DNA from: UBA2137 sp037968575
GTDB taxonomy: Bacteria; Pseudomonadota; Alphaproteobacteria; Micavibrionales; Micavibrionaceae
Assembly (NCBI GenBank): GCA_037968575.1
Contig: JBBKVR010000029.1
Coordinates: 1 to 64,000 of the forward strand
Length of the DNA stretch: 64,000 bases
Direction of reading: 5' to 3'
Part shown: piece by piece, positions 31,539-39,937 of the stretch
Layout: the number at the start of each line of letters is the position of its first letter
Position numbering within the stretch: the stretch's first letter is position 1
Notes under the pieces: generated by a model
Told to the model about the DNA's origin: nothing
What the model saw: the letters and a program-made list of their open reading frames with translations, nothing else
The model's database searches: none
Position numbers and translations under genes: made by a program

Positions 31539-33728
31539 TTAAATACTCTCAGCACTTTGGGAATCGAAATAATCAAATGTACCTGTATAATGGTTAACAA
31601 ACTCAAAGAATTTATCTTCGGGGACGGGACGGGAGTATCGGAAGCCTTGGACTTCATCACAATTTTGTTCCATGAGGAAGATTTCATGCTCTTTGGTCTC
31701 AACACCTTCCGCAATAACTTTCAGACCAAGCGCTGAACCCAGTGCAATAATTGTCTTGGTGATTGAGGCGTCATCGGGATTATTTAAAGCATCACGAATA
31801 AAGGATTGGTCAATTTTTAAACGGTCAATTGGGAACTGTCTGAGGTAAGACAGAGAAGAGTAGCCTGTGCCAAAGTCATCAATAGCCAACTCGACACCTA
31901 GCCCGTGCAACTTCTGTAAAACATCAACGGCATGATTTAGGTCATCCATAAACACACTTTCCGTGACTTCTAACTCAATATGATGTGGTGAAACGCCTGT
32001 CTCTTGCAGGAGTTGTGATGTGAAAGCAACAAGATCGCCTTGGTGGAATTGTGCGCCAGACACGTTAATTGCAATTCGGATATCTTTACCTGAATCTTCA
32101 CATAGTTTTGCGACGCGAAAACTTTCGCGCATAACCATTTCACCGATAGGGACAATCAAACCAGATTGTTCAGCAATTGGAATAAAGTCAGCAGGAGAGA
32201 TAAACTTCCCGTCATCTGTAAACCACCTAAGGAGAGCCTCTGCCCCAATAATGTTTCCAGTTTTCAAGTCAAATTGTGGCTGGAAATGCAAAAAGAGTTC
32301 GTTCTCGTCCATAGCATTACGAAGATCGCGCAACATTTGAAAACGTTCTTGCACAACTTTGTCAAAGTCTTTGGAATATTCGAGAAGCTGGTCTCGACCA
32401 TCTTCTTTTGCACGGTTCAATGCCACATCGGCATTTTTCAAAACTTGTGCAGGGTCATTTGAATCATCAGGAAAGGTTGATACACCAAGAGATGCGCGCA
32501 CCTGAAAATTTTCATTAAAAACTGTGATGGGCATCGAGCGGATTATAGATTGAACTTTTTCTCCAACCTGCTTGGCTGTGTGCATATTTCCAACGAGCGG
32601 CATAGCAACCGCAAATTCGTCCTCGCCGTTTCTGGCAACGACAGCGGTTTCAGGAAGAGACGAGCGTAGACGTTGTCCAACAGCTTTCAGAATGGCGTCC
32701 CCAACATTATGACCCATTGAGTCGTTCACGTCCTTAAAGTGGTCGAGATCGAGAGCAAGAACAGCATAGCGAATATTTTGTTTATAAGGACTAAGTTCAG
32801 TGCGCTGGGTAAATTGCGTTAATTTTTCCAAGAAGTTTGTTTTGTTTGGCAATCCAGTGAGCGTATCAAAATATGCCATTTTGTGAATCTGGTCTTCGGC
32901 GCGACCCTTCACTTCACGTATGTTTTTTGAGTTCTGTTTAATCAGGCGTTGCGTCATATTAATAACGCTTCCGATTTCGTCCTCACGCGTGCTGTAAGGC
33001 GAAGACATAGATGGCGGCGTTTCTGGATTAGATAGAGCTCTACGCAAACTAGAATCTAAAAATAAGAGCGGTTCAATCAGCCATCTTCCTAGTGCTAACA
33101 TCAATACAATTGTTACAAAAGTTGAGACCAATAAAATGGCAATCAAAGAGCGCAATATATGGTTTATCATATCTTGTTTGATAAAAGAGGAGTCAGAACG
33201 CGCGACGATGTAATAAGGGGATCCATTTAAGTCTTGGGGCGAATAAATAACCCCATAAAATTTTCCGTCGGCACTACGATTTATATCTGTTAGGTCGGCG
33301 CCCGGAGTAGGAATGAGGACTGTTTGTGTTCCCTTGAAACCAATTCGTTTCATTTCTTGCGAATAAACTGCAAATCCTCGAATGGGCGTTGTTGTAAGCA
33401 AACGATCTACGGTGGCATCAGAAAAAGGTAATTGCGTTTGGTCTGTTTCAGAATTGAGGGCAGCAACTATGGCAACACGGCTTTTTTCCTGAAGTTCTTG
33501 TAGTTTTTGTTGTTGGAGATTCAGGGCAGAAATAGCCAAAATAGCAATCTGGAGTAATGTAATGGTGGCAAAAACAGTAATAGCCACCTTCCAACTAATT
33601 TTACTGCGCCAGATATGTGGCGCACTTCCAGCTTTTGCAAAGCTGAAAGCTGCTTTTTGCTCTGTTTTTGGCGCTTTTTTACGCTGAAAGCTTTGCGCAA
33701 AGCGATGTTTGATGTCAGCCAAAGCCAT
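31539..33728 (-). CDS. Membrane GGDEF-EAL protein (cyclic-di-GMP turnover)
   Basis: A 729-residue protein. TM helices at ~46-68 and ~190-213 flank a ~120-residue periplasmic sensor region. A HAMP-like linker follows (LIEPLLFLDSSLRRAL, EDEIGSVINMTQRLI). The GGDEF domain has NGEDEF in place of GGDEF and no obvious RxxD inhibitory site, so cyclase activity is doubtful. The EAL domain has an intact EALLRW, EVTES, DDFGTGYSSLSYL and KIDQSFI, so it probably hydrolyses c-di-GMP. A role in controlling exopolysaccharide output would fit the locus at 1951-6517 but is only inference. Confidence 0.93.
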   Translation of the reverse strand: MALADIKHRFAQSFQRKKAPKTEQKAAFSFAKAGSAPHIWRSKISWKVAITVFATITLLQIAILAISALNLQQQKLQELQEKSRVAIVAALNSETDQTQLPFSDATVDRLLTTTPIRGFAVYSQEMKRIGFKGTQTVLIPTPGADLTDINRSADGKFYGVIYSPQDLNGSPYYIVARSDSSFIKQDMINHILRSLIAILLVSTFVTIVLMLALGRWLIEPLLFLDSSLRRALSNPETPPSMSSPYSTREDEIGSVINMTQRLIKQNSKNIREVKGRAEDQIHKMAYFDTLTGLPNKTNFLEKLTQFTQRTELSPYKQNIRYAVLALDLDHFKDVNDSMGHNVGDAILKAVGQRLRSSLPETAVVARNGEDEFAVAMPLVGNMHTAKQVGEKVQSIIRSMPITVFNENFQVRASLGVSTFPDDSNDPAQVLKNADVALNRAKEDGRDQLLEYSKDFDKVVQERFQMLRDLRNAMDENELFLHFQPQFDLKTGNIIGAEALLRWFTDDGKFISPADFIPIAEQSGLIVPIGEMVMRESFRVAKLCEDSGKDIRIAINVSGAQFHQGDLVAFTSQLLQETGVSPHHIELEVTESVFMDDLNHAVDVLQKLHGLGVELAIDDFGTGYSSLSYLRQFPIDRLKIDQSFIRDALNNPDDASITKTIIALGSALGLKVIAEGVETKEHEIFLMEQNCDEVQGFRYSRPVPEDKFFEFVNHYTGTFDYFDSQSAESI

Positions 33729-33876
33729 GTATTACTTCATTTACCGTTAAATTATCCGTCAGTATGAAACGCATTAGACCGAAATCATACCCCACATATA
33801 TAAAATTTTATCTAATTTTTATTAAAATTTCCTTTATAGACAAGATGTTTTATTCTGTTTTACTTATATAAAAGTT

Positions 33877-35148
33877 TTAAACCCAGTCTGGAATAGATTC
33901 CCCAGCCAGTAAATCTTCGATATTTTGTCTAGGTTTAATGAGTGAATGCTGGTCATTTTTAACAAGAATCTGAGCAGGCATACCCCGCGTATTATAGTTG
34001 GATGCCATTGTATAGCCATAAGCACCAGCAGACATAAACGCGACCAAATCACCTTCTTTCATTTCAGGTAATTCACGATCTTTGGCAAATGTATCACCAC
34101 TCTCACAGATAGGCCCTACAACTGCATAATTTTTATGGTTTTCGCGTGGTTTGGAAACAGGTTCAATTTCATGGTGTGCATCATAGAGTGTTGGGCGAAT
34201 AAGGTCGTTCATTGCCGCGTCTACAATTAAAAAGGTAACCTCTTTGGCTTTTTTAATACTAACAACGCGTGATAAAAGAATACCTGCGTTGCCAACCATA
34301 AACCTACCTGGCTCCATAATAATTTTGGTGTCTAGTGGCGCGATGATGTCATTAACCCATGTGGCATAAGCATCAAGATTGAGTTCCTCGTGCCCTTGAT
34401 AAGGAATTGGAAAACCACCACCAATATCAAGAGTTGAAACTTCGTGACCGCTACTTCTCAATTTTTGAACAAGGTTGGGTAGCTTTGAAAAGGCTTCCTC
34501 AAAGGCATGGACGTTAAAGACTTGAGATCCAATATGCATGGACAGGCCTTGTGGTTTCACAAATTCAAACTCGCCAGCTTTTGTATAAGCTTCTGCTGCC
34601 CTATCCATGGATATGCCGAATTTATCGCGTTCACGTCCCGTTGAAATTTTGTCATGTCCCCCACCAGACACATCAGGGTTGATACGGAAGAGAACAGAAA
34701 CTTCTTTTTGCAATTCGTGCGCTACCGTTCCGACATGGGTAATTTCTTCAACAGACTCAATGTTGATATATGCAATACCAGAACGCACAGCGAGAGCAAT
34801 TTCGTGTGGTTGTTTACCAACGCCTGTGAAAACTATTTTCTTTGGATCAAAGCCGGCCTTTAGTCCGCGCTCCAGCTCACCACCAGACACAACCTCAAGA
34901 CCTGCGCCTTGATTTTTGAGAATTGTCAAAACGGCTTGGTGGCTGTTGGCTTTGCAGGCGTAGCAAAGCAAAGGCTGGTTTTTGCCACTCAGCTTTGAAG
35001 AAAGAGCCGTATTTAATTTACCGTACTGGCTGATAATTTCATTTTGCGCATAGACATATGTGGGTGTGCCATAAGCTTTTGCAATCTCCTGCAAAGCCAC
35101 ATCATCACATTTCAAGTTTCCAGAGGTGTCTCTTGAAAAAGCGGTCAT
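33877..35148 (-). CDS. lysA: Diaminopimelate decarboxylase
   Basis: A 423-residue PLP enzyme, last step of lysine synthesis. The PLP Lys lies in LLCYACKANSH (~60). The family pieces ISMDRAAEAY, LDIGGGFPIPY, EPGRFMVGNAGIL and GPICESGDTFAKDR with the YGYTMASNYN end are all present. Start ATG 35148 abuts the pyrC stop with no gap, so the two are co-transcribed. This lysA-pyrC pairing is unusual in function but the layout is tight. Confidence 0.96.
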   Translation of the reverse strand: MTAFSRDTSGNLKCDDVALQEIAKAYGTPTYVYAQNEIISQYGKLNTALSSKLSGKNQPLLCYACKANSHQAVLTILKNQGAGLEVVSGGELERGLKAGFDPKKIVFTGVGKQPHEIALAVRSGIAYINIESVEEITHVGTVAHELQKEVSVLFRINPDVSGGGHDKISTGRERDKFGISMDRAAEAYTKAGEFEFVKPQGLSMHIGSQVFNVHAFEEAFSKLPNLVQKLRSSGHEVSTLDIGGGFPIPYQGHEELNLDAYATWVNDIIAPLDTKIIMEPGRFMVGNAGILLSRVVSIKKAKEVTFLIVDAAMNDLIRPTLYDAHHEIEPVSKPRENHKNYAVVGPICESGDTFAKDRELPEMKEGDLVAFMSAGAYGYTMASNYNTRGMPAQILVKNDQHSLIKPRQNIEDLLAGESIPDWV

Positions 35149-36255
35149 TTATATCCTTAGAGTCCATGCAAGTTCTGGTCGCTCCATACCAACGGGTAAT
35201 GGGACAACTGTTTCGCCGCTTTTGGTTTTGAGAGGCTGGCAAGTTGAGGCCTCTCTTATTAGAGAAAATGTTTCACTCGGAATATTAAGACCATAAAATT
35301 CAGGCCCTATTTCACACAGGAATTTACGGAAACGCCCCTGATTATCTTTATCGTCTAGATTGCACCCTGCTTTCTCAAAGCCTTCCGCATAAAGTTGCGG
35401 CGCACATCCACCTGTAAAACAGCCAGCTGCACATCCACATGGAGTGGCCTTAGTTGTATGTGGGGCACTGTCAGTCCCTGCAAAAAATTGATTATTGGCA
35501 GGATCGGTGATGGCTTGTTGAATGGCAGTTAAGTCCTCTTCAAACTTTACCAAAGGCAAACAATAGAGATGATATTTTAACCCTTGGAGAAGTGAACCAA
35601 CCGTATAAAGCAGATGTTGCGGCGTGACGCTGGCGGTTACATTATCGTCCGCCTGATAAACAAAATCGACAGCTTCTTTGGTTGTAATATGCTCGGCAAC
35701 AATTTTTAAATTGGGATAAGTTTCGGCAAGAGCAGGCATTTCCTCAAGGTAAAATGCTTTCTCGGCATTTGTGTCAGCATCAAAATAATCAGCACCTTTC
35801 AGCCCGTGTTTTTCACCGTGGACGCATAAAATAATTGCATGATCCTCTAATGCGCGCAGAACTCCGTTCTCAACAAAAGTTTTGAGTGGACGTCCGTGGT
35901 CTGAATTGGTTGTGCCATGAGGAGGGTAATATTTACAGGCGCGAAGCAGTCCTGAGTCTGTACCTTCTTTAATCATTTCGGGAGTGGTGTCTTTGGTCAG
36001 ATAAAGCGGAACAATAATGTCTTTAAATAGATCCCCACCAGTATTTTTAATTTGAGAGAGATAATTCTCAATACTCCAATAAGGGAGGTCGGAGTCTTCA
36101 GTAAGTTTTCCAACGGGAGGTTTTGTATTGGGCATCGCCAAAATACCTGCACAGCCCATATCAATTTGTGCTTGGATGTAATCACCCATGTCTTTCCCTT
36201 GCCTGACATGGACATGAAGGTCGTACCATTTTGGGAGAATGATTTCCGTTGTCAT
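35149..36255 (-). CDS. pyrC: Dihydroorotase (class II)
   Basis: A 368-residue zinc amidohydrolase of pyrimidine synthesis. Metal-binding HVHVRQG is at ~13-19. The carbamylated Lys is in ACKYYPPHGTTNSDHG. FAGTDSAPHTTKATPCGCAAGCFTGG is split here as FAGTDSAPHTTK plus CGCAAGCF. ATG 36255 is used, with a GTG one codon before. It is the first gene of the pyrC-lysA unit. Confidence 0.95.
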   Translation of the reverse strand: MTTEIILPKWYDLHVHVRQGKDMGDYIQAQIDMGCAGILAMPNTKPPVGKLTEDSDLPYWSIENYLSQIKNTGGDLFKDIIVPLYLTKDTTPEMIKEGTDSGLLRACKYYPPHGTTNSDHGRPLKTFVENGVLRALEDHAIILCVHGEKHGLKGADYFDADTNAEKAFYLEEMPALAETYPNLKIVAEHITTKEAVDFVYQADDNVTASVTPQHLLYTVGSLLQGLKYHLYCLPLVKFEEDLTAIQQAITDPANNQFFAGTDSAPHTTKATPCGCAAGCFTGGCAPQLYAEGFEKAGCNLDDKDNQGRFRKFLCEIGPEFYGLNIPSETFSLIREASTCQPLKTKSGETVVPLPVGMERPELAWTLRI

Positions 36256-36325
36256 CACTGTTATCCGTTATTCGGTTTCAAGTGAGACTACAAAAAGAAT
36301 AACTCTGTGACCAGAGAAGAAAATT

Positions 36326-36976
36326 TTATTCTTCAGGTTTTGCTTCTTCTTCGGTAGTTGGCTCATCTTCTGTAGCTGCAGTTTCTTCAACTTCTGGCTC
36401 AGGCGGTGTGAGTTCAGTAGCTTCTGTAGCAATTTCGGCATCAGACGGTACGCCTTTTGGAGAATCTGCAAGTGTTCTGAGGTAAGCAACAACGGCTGCA
36501 CGGTCTTCAGGCTTCTTTAAACCGATAAAGTTCATTTTTGTACCAGGAGCATATTTCTTTGGTTTCCAAAGGTACTTGTTTAAATCCAGATATGTCCAAG
36601 TCGCTGCCCCGTTTTCCGAAAGGGCACCTGAATAAGCAAAACCAGCATTATGCTCCTTTTTATTGCCCACCGTATTCCACAAATTAGGACCAACCCCGTT
36701 TGCTCCGCCTTTTGTAAATGTGTGGCACGCCGCACAAACTTTGGATATCTTTTGTCCTCTTTCGATATCTGCCTCGGCAATAAGAGCAAGGATAGGCTCA
36801 GCCATTGGCTCAACTCCGCCAGCACCTGCAACAGATTCGATGCCTTCGATTGCAATGGCATCTTTTTCCAAGTCATGATCTGAAATGGCTAGTTCAGCAA
36901 TAAATCCTGAGAACATGGCAATAATACCTGCCACTAAAATTGCTGCAAAAATTTTATTCAGTTCCAAGTCTTTCAT
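36326..36976 (-). CDS. Membrane-anchored class I cytochrome c (CycM-like)
   Basis: A 216-residue c-type cytochrome. The N-terminal helix (~9-30, FAAILVAGIIAMFSGFIAEL) is uncleaved and anchors it. The heme motif CAACH is at ~82-86, and the axial Met is in GTKMNFIGL. After the heme domain comes a ~45-residue Glu/Thr/Pro-rich tail that ends EEAKPEE, unusual for the family. Likely role: electron transfer between the bc1 complex and cytochrome oxidase. It has a good promoter in the divergent gap. Confidence 0.93.
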   Translation of the reverse strand: MKDLELNKIFAAILVAGIIAMFSGFIAELAISDHDLEKDAIAIEGIESVAGAGGVEPMAEPILALIAEADIERGQKISKVCAACHTFTKGGANGVGPNLWNTVGNKKEHNAGFAYSGALSENGAATWTYLDLNKYLWKPKKYAPGTKMNFIGLKKPEDRAAVVAYLRTLADSPKGVPSDAEIATEATELTPPEPEVEETAATEDEPTTEEEAKPEE

Positions 36977-37033
36977 CGCTTTAAAATCCTAGATATGGTT
37001 TCTCGGTAATGTACCGTGCATGTGGACGCGCTT

Positions 37034-37062
37034 GTTATGATATTTTACAAGGCTTGTGTCAA
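37034..37062 (-). promoter_or_regulatory. Candidate promoter of the cytochrome c gene
   Basis: Minus-strand TTGACA (37062-37057) and CATAAC (37039-37034) with a 17-base spacer lie about 58 bases ahead of the cytochrome start. Confidence 0.5.
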
Positions 37063-37130
37063 GATACCCAAGCAGAAGTGATTTGTCGATAAAGACGCAT
37101 TATCTTTTCCAAAACTATGAGGCTTTAAAA

Positions 37131-37964
37131 ATGAGTGACTCCAAAAATTATATAATCGCATTCCAAGGACATTCGGGAGCCTATTCAGAACAGGCCTGTC
37201 ATGAAACTCTGCCAGAGGCACAGACATTGCCTTGTGAGACATTTGATGAAGCTTTTGAGGCCGTTGAAAATGGTGAAGCAACGCACGCGATGATTCCAAT
37301 TGATAATACACTAGCGGGACGGGTTGCAGATGTTCATCATCTTTTGCCAACAAGCAAACTTCGCATCATTGGCGAACATTATCTTTCTATCGGGCATGCT
37401 TTGCTCGGGGTTGAAGGTGCGACCATTGATGATATCAAAACAGTGTATTCGCATATCCACGCCATTCCTCAATGCCGTAAATTTATTTTAGAGAGTGGGT
37501 ATAAAAAAGTTATACATGCCGATACAGCTGGTGCGGCAAAGGAGGTTGCAGAGCTTCAAGACAGATCCATAGCGGCAATTGCATCACCTCTGGCAGCAGA
37601 AATTTATGGATTAAATATTTTAAGACAAGATATTCAAGATGCAGAGCACAATACGACCCGATTTATTATCCTTTCCTCTGAGCCCGTCAATATTTTGGGT
37701 GATAACAAGAAAGTTAAGACCAGCTTTATATTCCGTGTAAAGAACGCGCCAGCAGCTCTCTATAAAGCATTGGGTTGTTTTGCAGACAGAGATGTTCAGA
37801 TGACAAAGCTAGAAAGCTATGTTGGTGAGAACTTTAAGGTAGCGTTATTCTTCACAGAAATTAACGGGCATATTGAGCATGGCAATGTCAAAGAGGCATT
37901 TATGGCTCTTAAAGACTTCACTGAAGATGTAAAAATTTTGGGATGTTATGAGGCTAAGCTTTAG
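37131..37964 (+). CDS. pheA: Prephenate dehydratase
   Basis: A 277-residue enzyme making phenylpyruvate for Phe synthesis. It begins MSDSKNYIIAFQGHSGAYSE and has ATHAMIPIDNTLAGRV, HIHAIPQCRKFI, HNTTRFIILS and a C-terminal ACT domain (SFIFRVKNAPAALYKALGCF) for feedback by phenylalanine, including the ESY(V) motif LESYVGENFKVALFF. There is no chorismate-mutase domain. The frame is open to 37056, but ATG 37131 is the natural start. It converges on the next gene with an 8-base gap. Confidence 0.96.
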   Translation: MSDSKNYIIAFQGHSGAYSEQACHETLPEAQTLPCETFDEAFEAVENGEATHAMIPIDNTLAGRVADVHHLLPTSKLRIIGEHYLSIGHALLGVEGATIDDIKTVYSHIHAIPQCRKFILESGYKKVIHADTAGAAKEVAELQDRSIAAIASPLAAEIYGLNILRQDIQDAEHNTTRFIILSSEPVNILGDNKKVKTSFIFRVKNAPAALYKALGCFADRDVQMTKLESYVGENFKVALFFTEINGHIEHGNVKEAFMALKDFTEDVKILGCYEAKL

Positions 37965-37972
37965 AAGCTTTC

Positions 37973-38479
37973 TTAGAATCCAGAGCCTTTTTTCATGTCG
38001 AGCAATTGTGCTGGTCTGATTTTAGGTGACTTACCGGAACCGCCGCCTTTGCGCCCACCAAAGCGCTCATCTTCTTTGAAATGCTCTTTCAGCAATTCTT
38101 CAAAATCGGGTATCGCGCCACTATTTAATTTATTGATGCAAGCATGGAAGACTTTGCAGCATTTGGATTCCCAACCATAGATGTCGTTCTTTTTATCCTG
38201 ATTGTAGATTTTTAGGTTAAAAACGTCCCATTTATTGCCCTTGTGAGGCATGGCGCGTAACCACATAACTTGCTCAACAGGTGGCGTGCCTTCAGGAGGG
38301 GTGTCATACATCATCTGGATTTCAGCCTCCAACTCATTACCTTCAGGATTCATGCGCACTTCAGCAGAGCACGTGATGCCCTTATCGACATCCATGTGCG
38401 ACCATGGCTGTGTTTGATAGGGGCCTAAAATGTAACTGACCCCCAGATCTTCCAGTAATTCTTGTAGAGTTTCCCTCAT
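37973..38479 (-). CDS. Conserved-looking protein of unknown function (168 aa)
   Basis: Not recognised. There is no signal peptide or membrane helix. The first half looks like an alpha/beta domain (EAEIQMMYDTPPEGTPPVEQVMWLR) and the second has two adjacent Cys (SKCCKVFHACINKL) and a Gly/Lys/Arg-rich linker (RFGGRKGGGSGKSPKIRP). Cys in CC and AC could bind metal or form a disulfide. It is 41 bases upstream of the xseA stop and convergent with pheA. Confidence 0.66.
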   Translation of the reverse strand: MRETLQELLEDLGVSYILGPYQTQPWSHMDVDKGITCSAEVRMNPEGNELEAEIQMMYDTPPEGTPPVEQVMWLRAMPHKGNKWDVFNLKIYNQDKKNDIYGWESKCCKVFHACINKLNSGAIPDFEELLKEHFKEDERFGGRKGGGSGKSPKIRPAQLLDMKKGSGF

Positions 38480-38520
38480 AACCTAATATTATAGCATAAA
38501 ATGGCCAAAATAAAGGAAAT

Positions 38521-39888
38521 TTAACGCTTTGCGCGGACTTTAACTATCTGATTTTGCTTATATTCAAGGTTGTAATCATGGTCGTTTTTGACATTTTTGG
38601 CGTCCGTTACAGGTTTACCATCCCCGTCTCTGACCACCACAAAACCTCTTTCAAGTACAGATTTAAAGGATAAGGTCTCTAGTAAACGCGTATATCCCTC
38701 TAGTTTCTCAGATGGCTTTTCAAGCAACTTTGTACCTCTTAAAACAAGACGTTCTGTCAATGAATTCAAACGGATATCATATTCCCGTATTCTATCTTTG
38801 GGGTGGCGCAACATAGCCGATAATTCTGCCAATTTAGATGATTTCCGCGTGAGGGAAGTTTGTAAACTTTGAGATAAACGTTCTTGTAAATGATCAATTT
38901 TTTGTGTCTTAATTTCAAGAAGATGTGCGGGGTCACCCAGTTTTCCTGAGACAGCCTCAAGGCGGTTTTTAAGGTCGGAAAAAGTTCTGCGAATAGCAGC
39001 AAAAGCCCGCAATCCATCATCTTCAACCTGTGCCATGAGAGACAATCGCTCAGGAACTGCCATTTCTGCTGCCGCAGTTGGTGTGGGTGCGCGTCTATCG
39101 GCGGCATAATCAGCCAAAGTTGTATCGGTTTCGTGCCCAACAGAGGAAATAACAGGAATGCTAGATTCAGCAATCGCACGCACTACATTTTCTTCGTTGA
39201 ACGCCATAAGATCTTCCAAAGACCCACCGCCACGACCAACAATCAGAATGTCGGGCTTGTTTTCAAGAGCATTGAACCCACGAATGGCTTCTGTGATTTT
39301 TTCATCCGCGCCTTTTCCTTGAACGGGAACAGGCCATAAAACAACACGTACAGGAAAACGCTCGCGAACGCGGTGTAAAATATCATGGAATACCGCGCCT
39401 GTTTCCGAAGTCACAACACCAATTGTTTGAGGTAGGAAAGGAAGTTGTTTTTTGCGTGTCTCGTCAAAAAGCCCTTCAGCGGCGAGTTTCTTTTTGCGTT
39501 CTTCTAAGAGTTTGAGCAGCGCGCCTTCACCAGCTAATTCCATGGACTCAACAATCAGCTGGTAATTGGAGCGCGCTGGAAAAGTTGAGACGCGTCCCGT
39601 GCAAATCACTTCCAAACCCTCTTCGGGTTTGATGGATAATTTAGCAACTTGCCCACGCCAACAAATCAAATTGATAACGGCATTTTCATCCTTGAGGTCG
39701 GAATACATGTGACCTGACGTATGGATTTTAACACGAGACAATTCACCGCGAACACGCACGCGACCATAAGCATCTTCTAAAGTTTTCTTTAAAGAGAAAG
39801 CGAGCTCAGAAACGCTTAATTCTGGTGCATTAGTCTTTGTTGTGTCTGGAGCAGGTTTTTCTGCGACACTGAATAAATCTTCACTCAT
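38521..39888 (-). CDS. xseA: Exodeoxyribonuclease VII large subunit
   Basis: A 455-residue nuclease subunit. It has an N-terminal OB-fold (VRGELSRVKIHTSGHMYSDLKDENA), a core with GVVTSETGAVFHDILHRV, DILIVGRGGGSLEDLMAFNEE and SSVGHETDTTLADYAADRRAPTPTAAAE, and a long coiled-coil end. It works with the small XseB, which is not in view. It is divergent from putA across ~49 bases. Confidence 0.96.
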   Translation of the reverse strand: MSEDLFSVAEKPAPDTTKTNAPELSVSELAFSLKKTLEDAYGRVRVRGELSRVKIHTSGHMYSDLKDENAVINLICWRGQVAKLSIKPEEGLEVICTGRVSTFPARSNYQLIVESMELAGEGALLKLLEERKKKLAAEGLFDETRKKQLPFLPQTIGVVTSETGAVFHDILHRVRERFPVRVVLWPVPVQGKGADEKITEAIRGFNALENKPDILIVGRGGGSLEDLMAFNEENVVRAIAESSIPVISSVGHETDTTLADYAADRRAPTPTAAAEMAVPERLSLMAQVEDDGLRAFAAIRRTFSDLKNRLEAVSGKLGDPAHLLEIKTQKIDHLQERLSQSLQTSLTRKSSKLAELSAMLRHPKDRIREYDIRLNSLTERLVLRGTKLLEKPSEKLEGYTRLLETLSFKSVLERGFVVVRDGDGKPVTDAKNVKNDHDYNLEYKQNQIVKVRAKR

Positions 39889-39937
39889 AATCTTTTCCGT
39901 ATATGGACACTTAGCCCGATAATGGTATGTATAAGTG

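Noticed and set aside
33729..33876. Promoter in the very AT-rich gap between lysA and the GGDEF-EAL gene
   Set aside because: Many -10-like words occur in this composition, and none has a convincing -35 at proper spacing.
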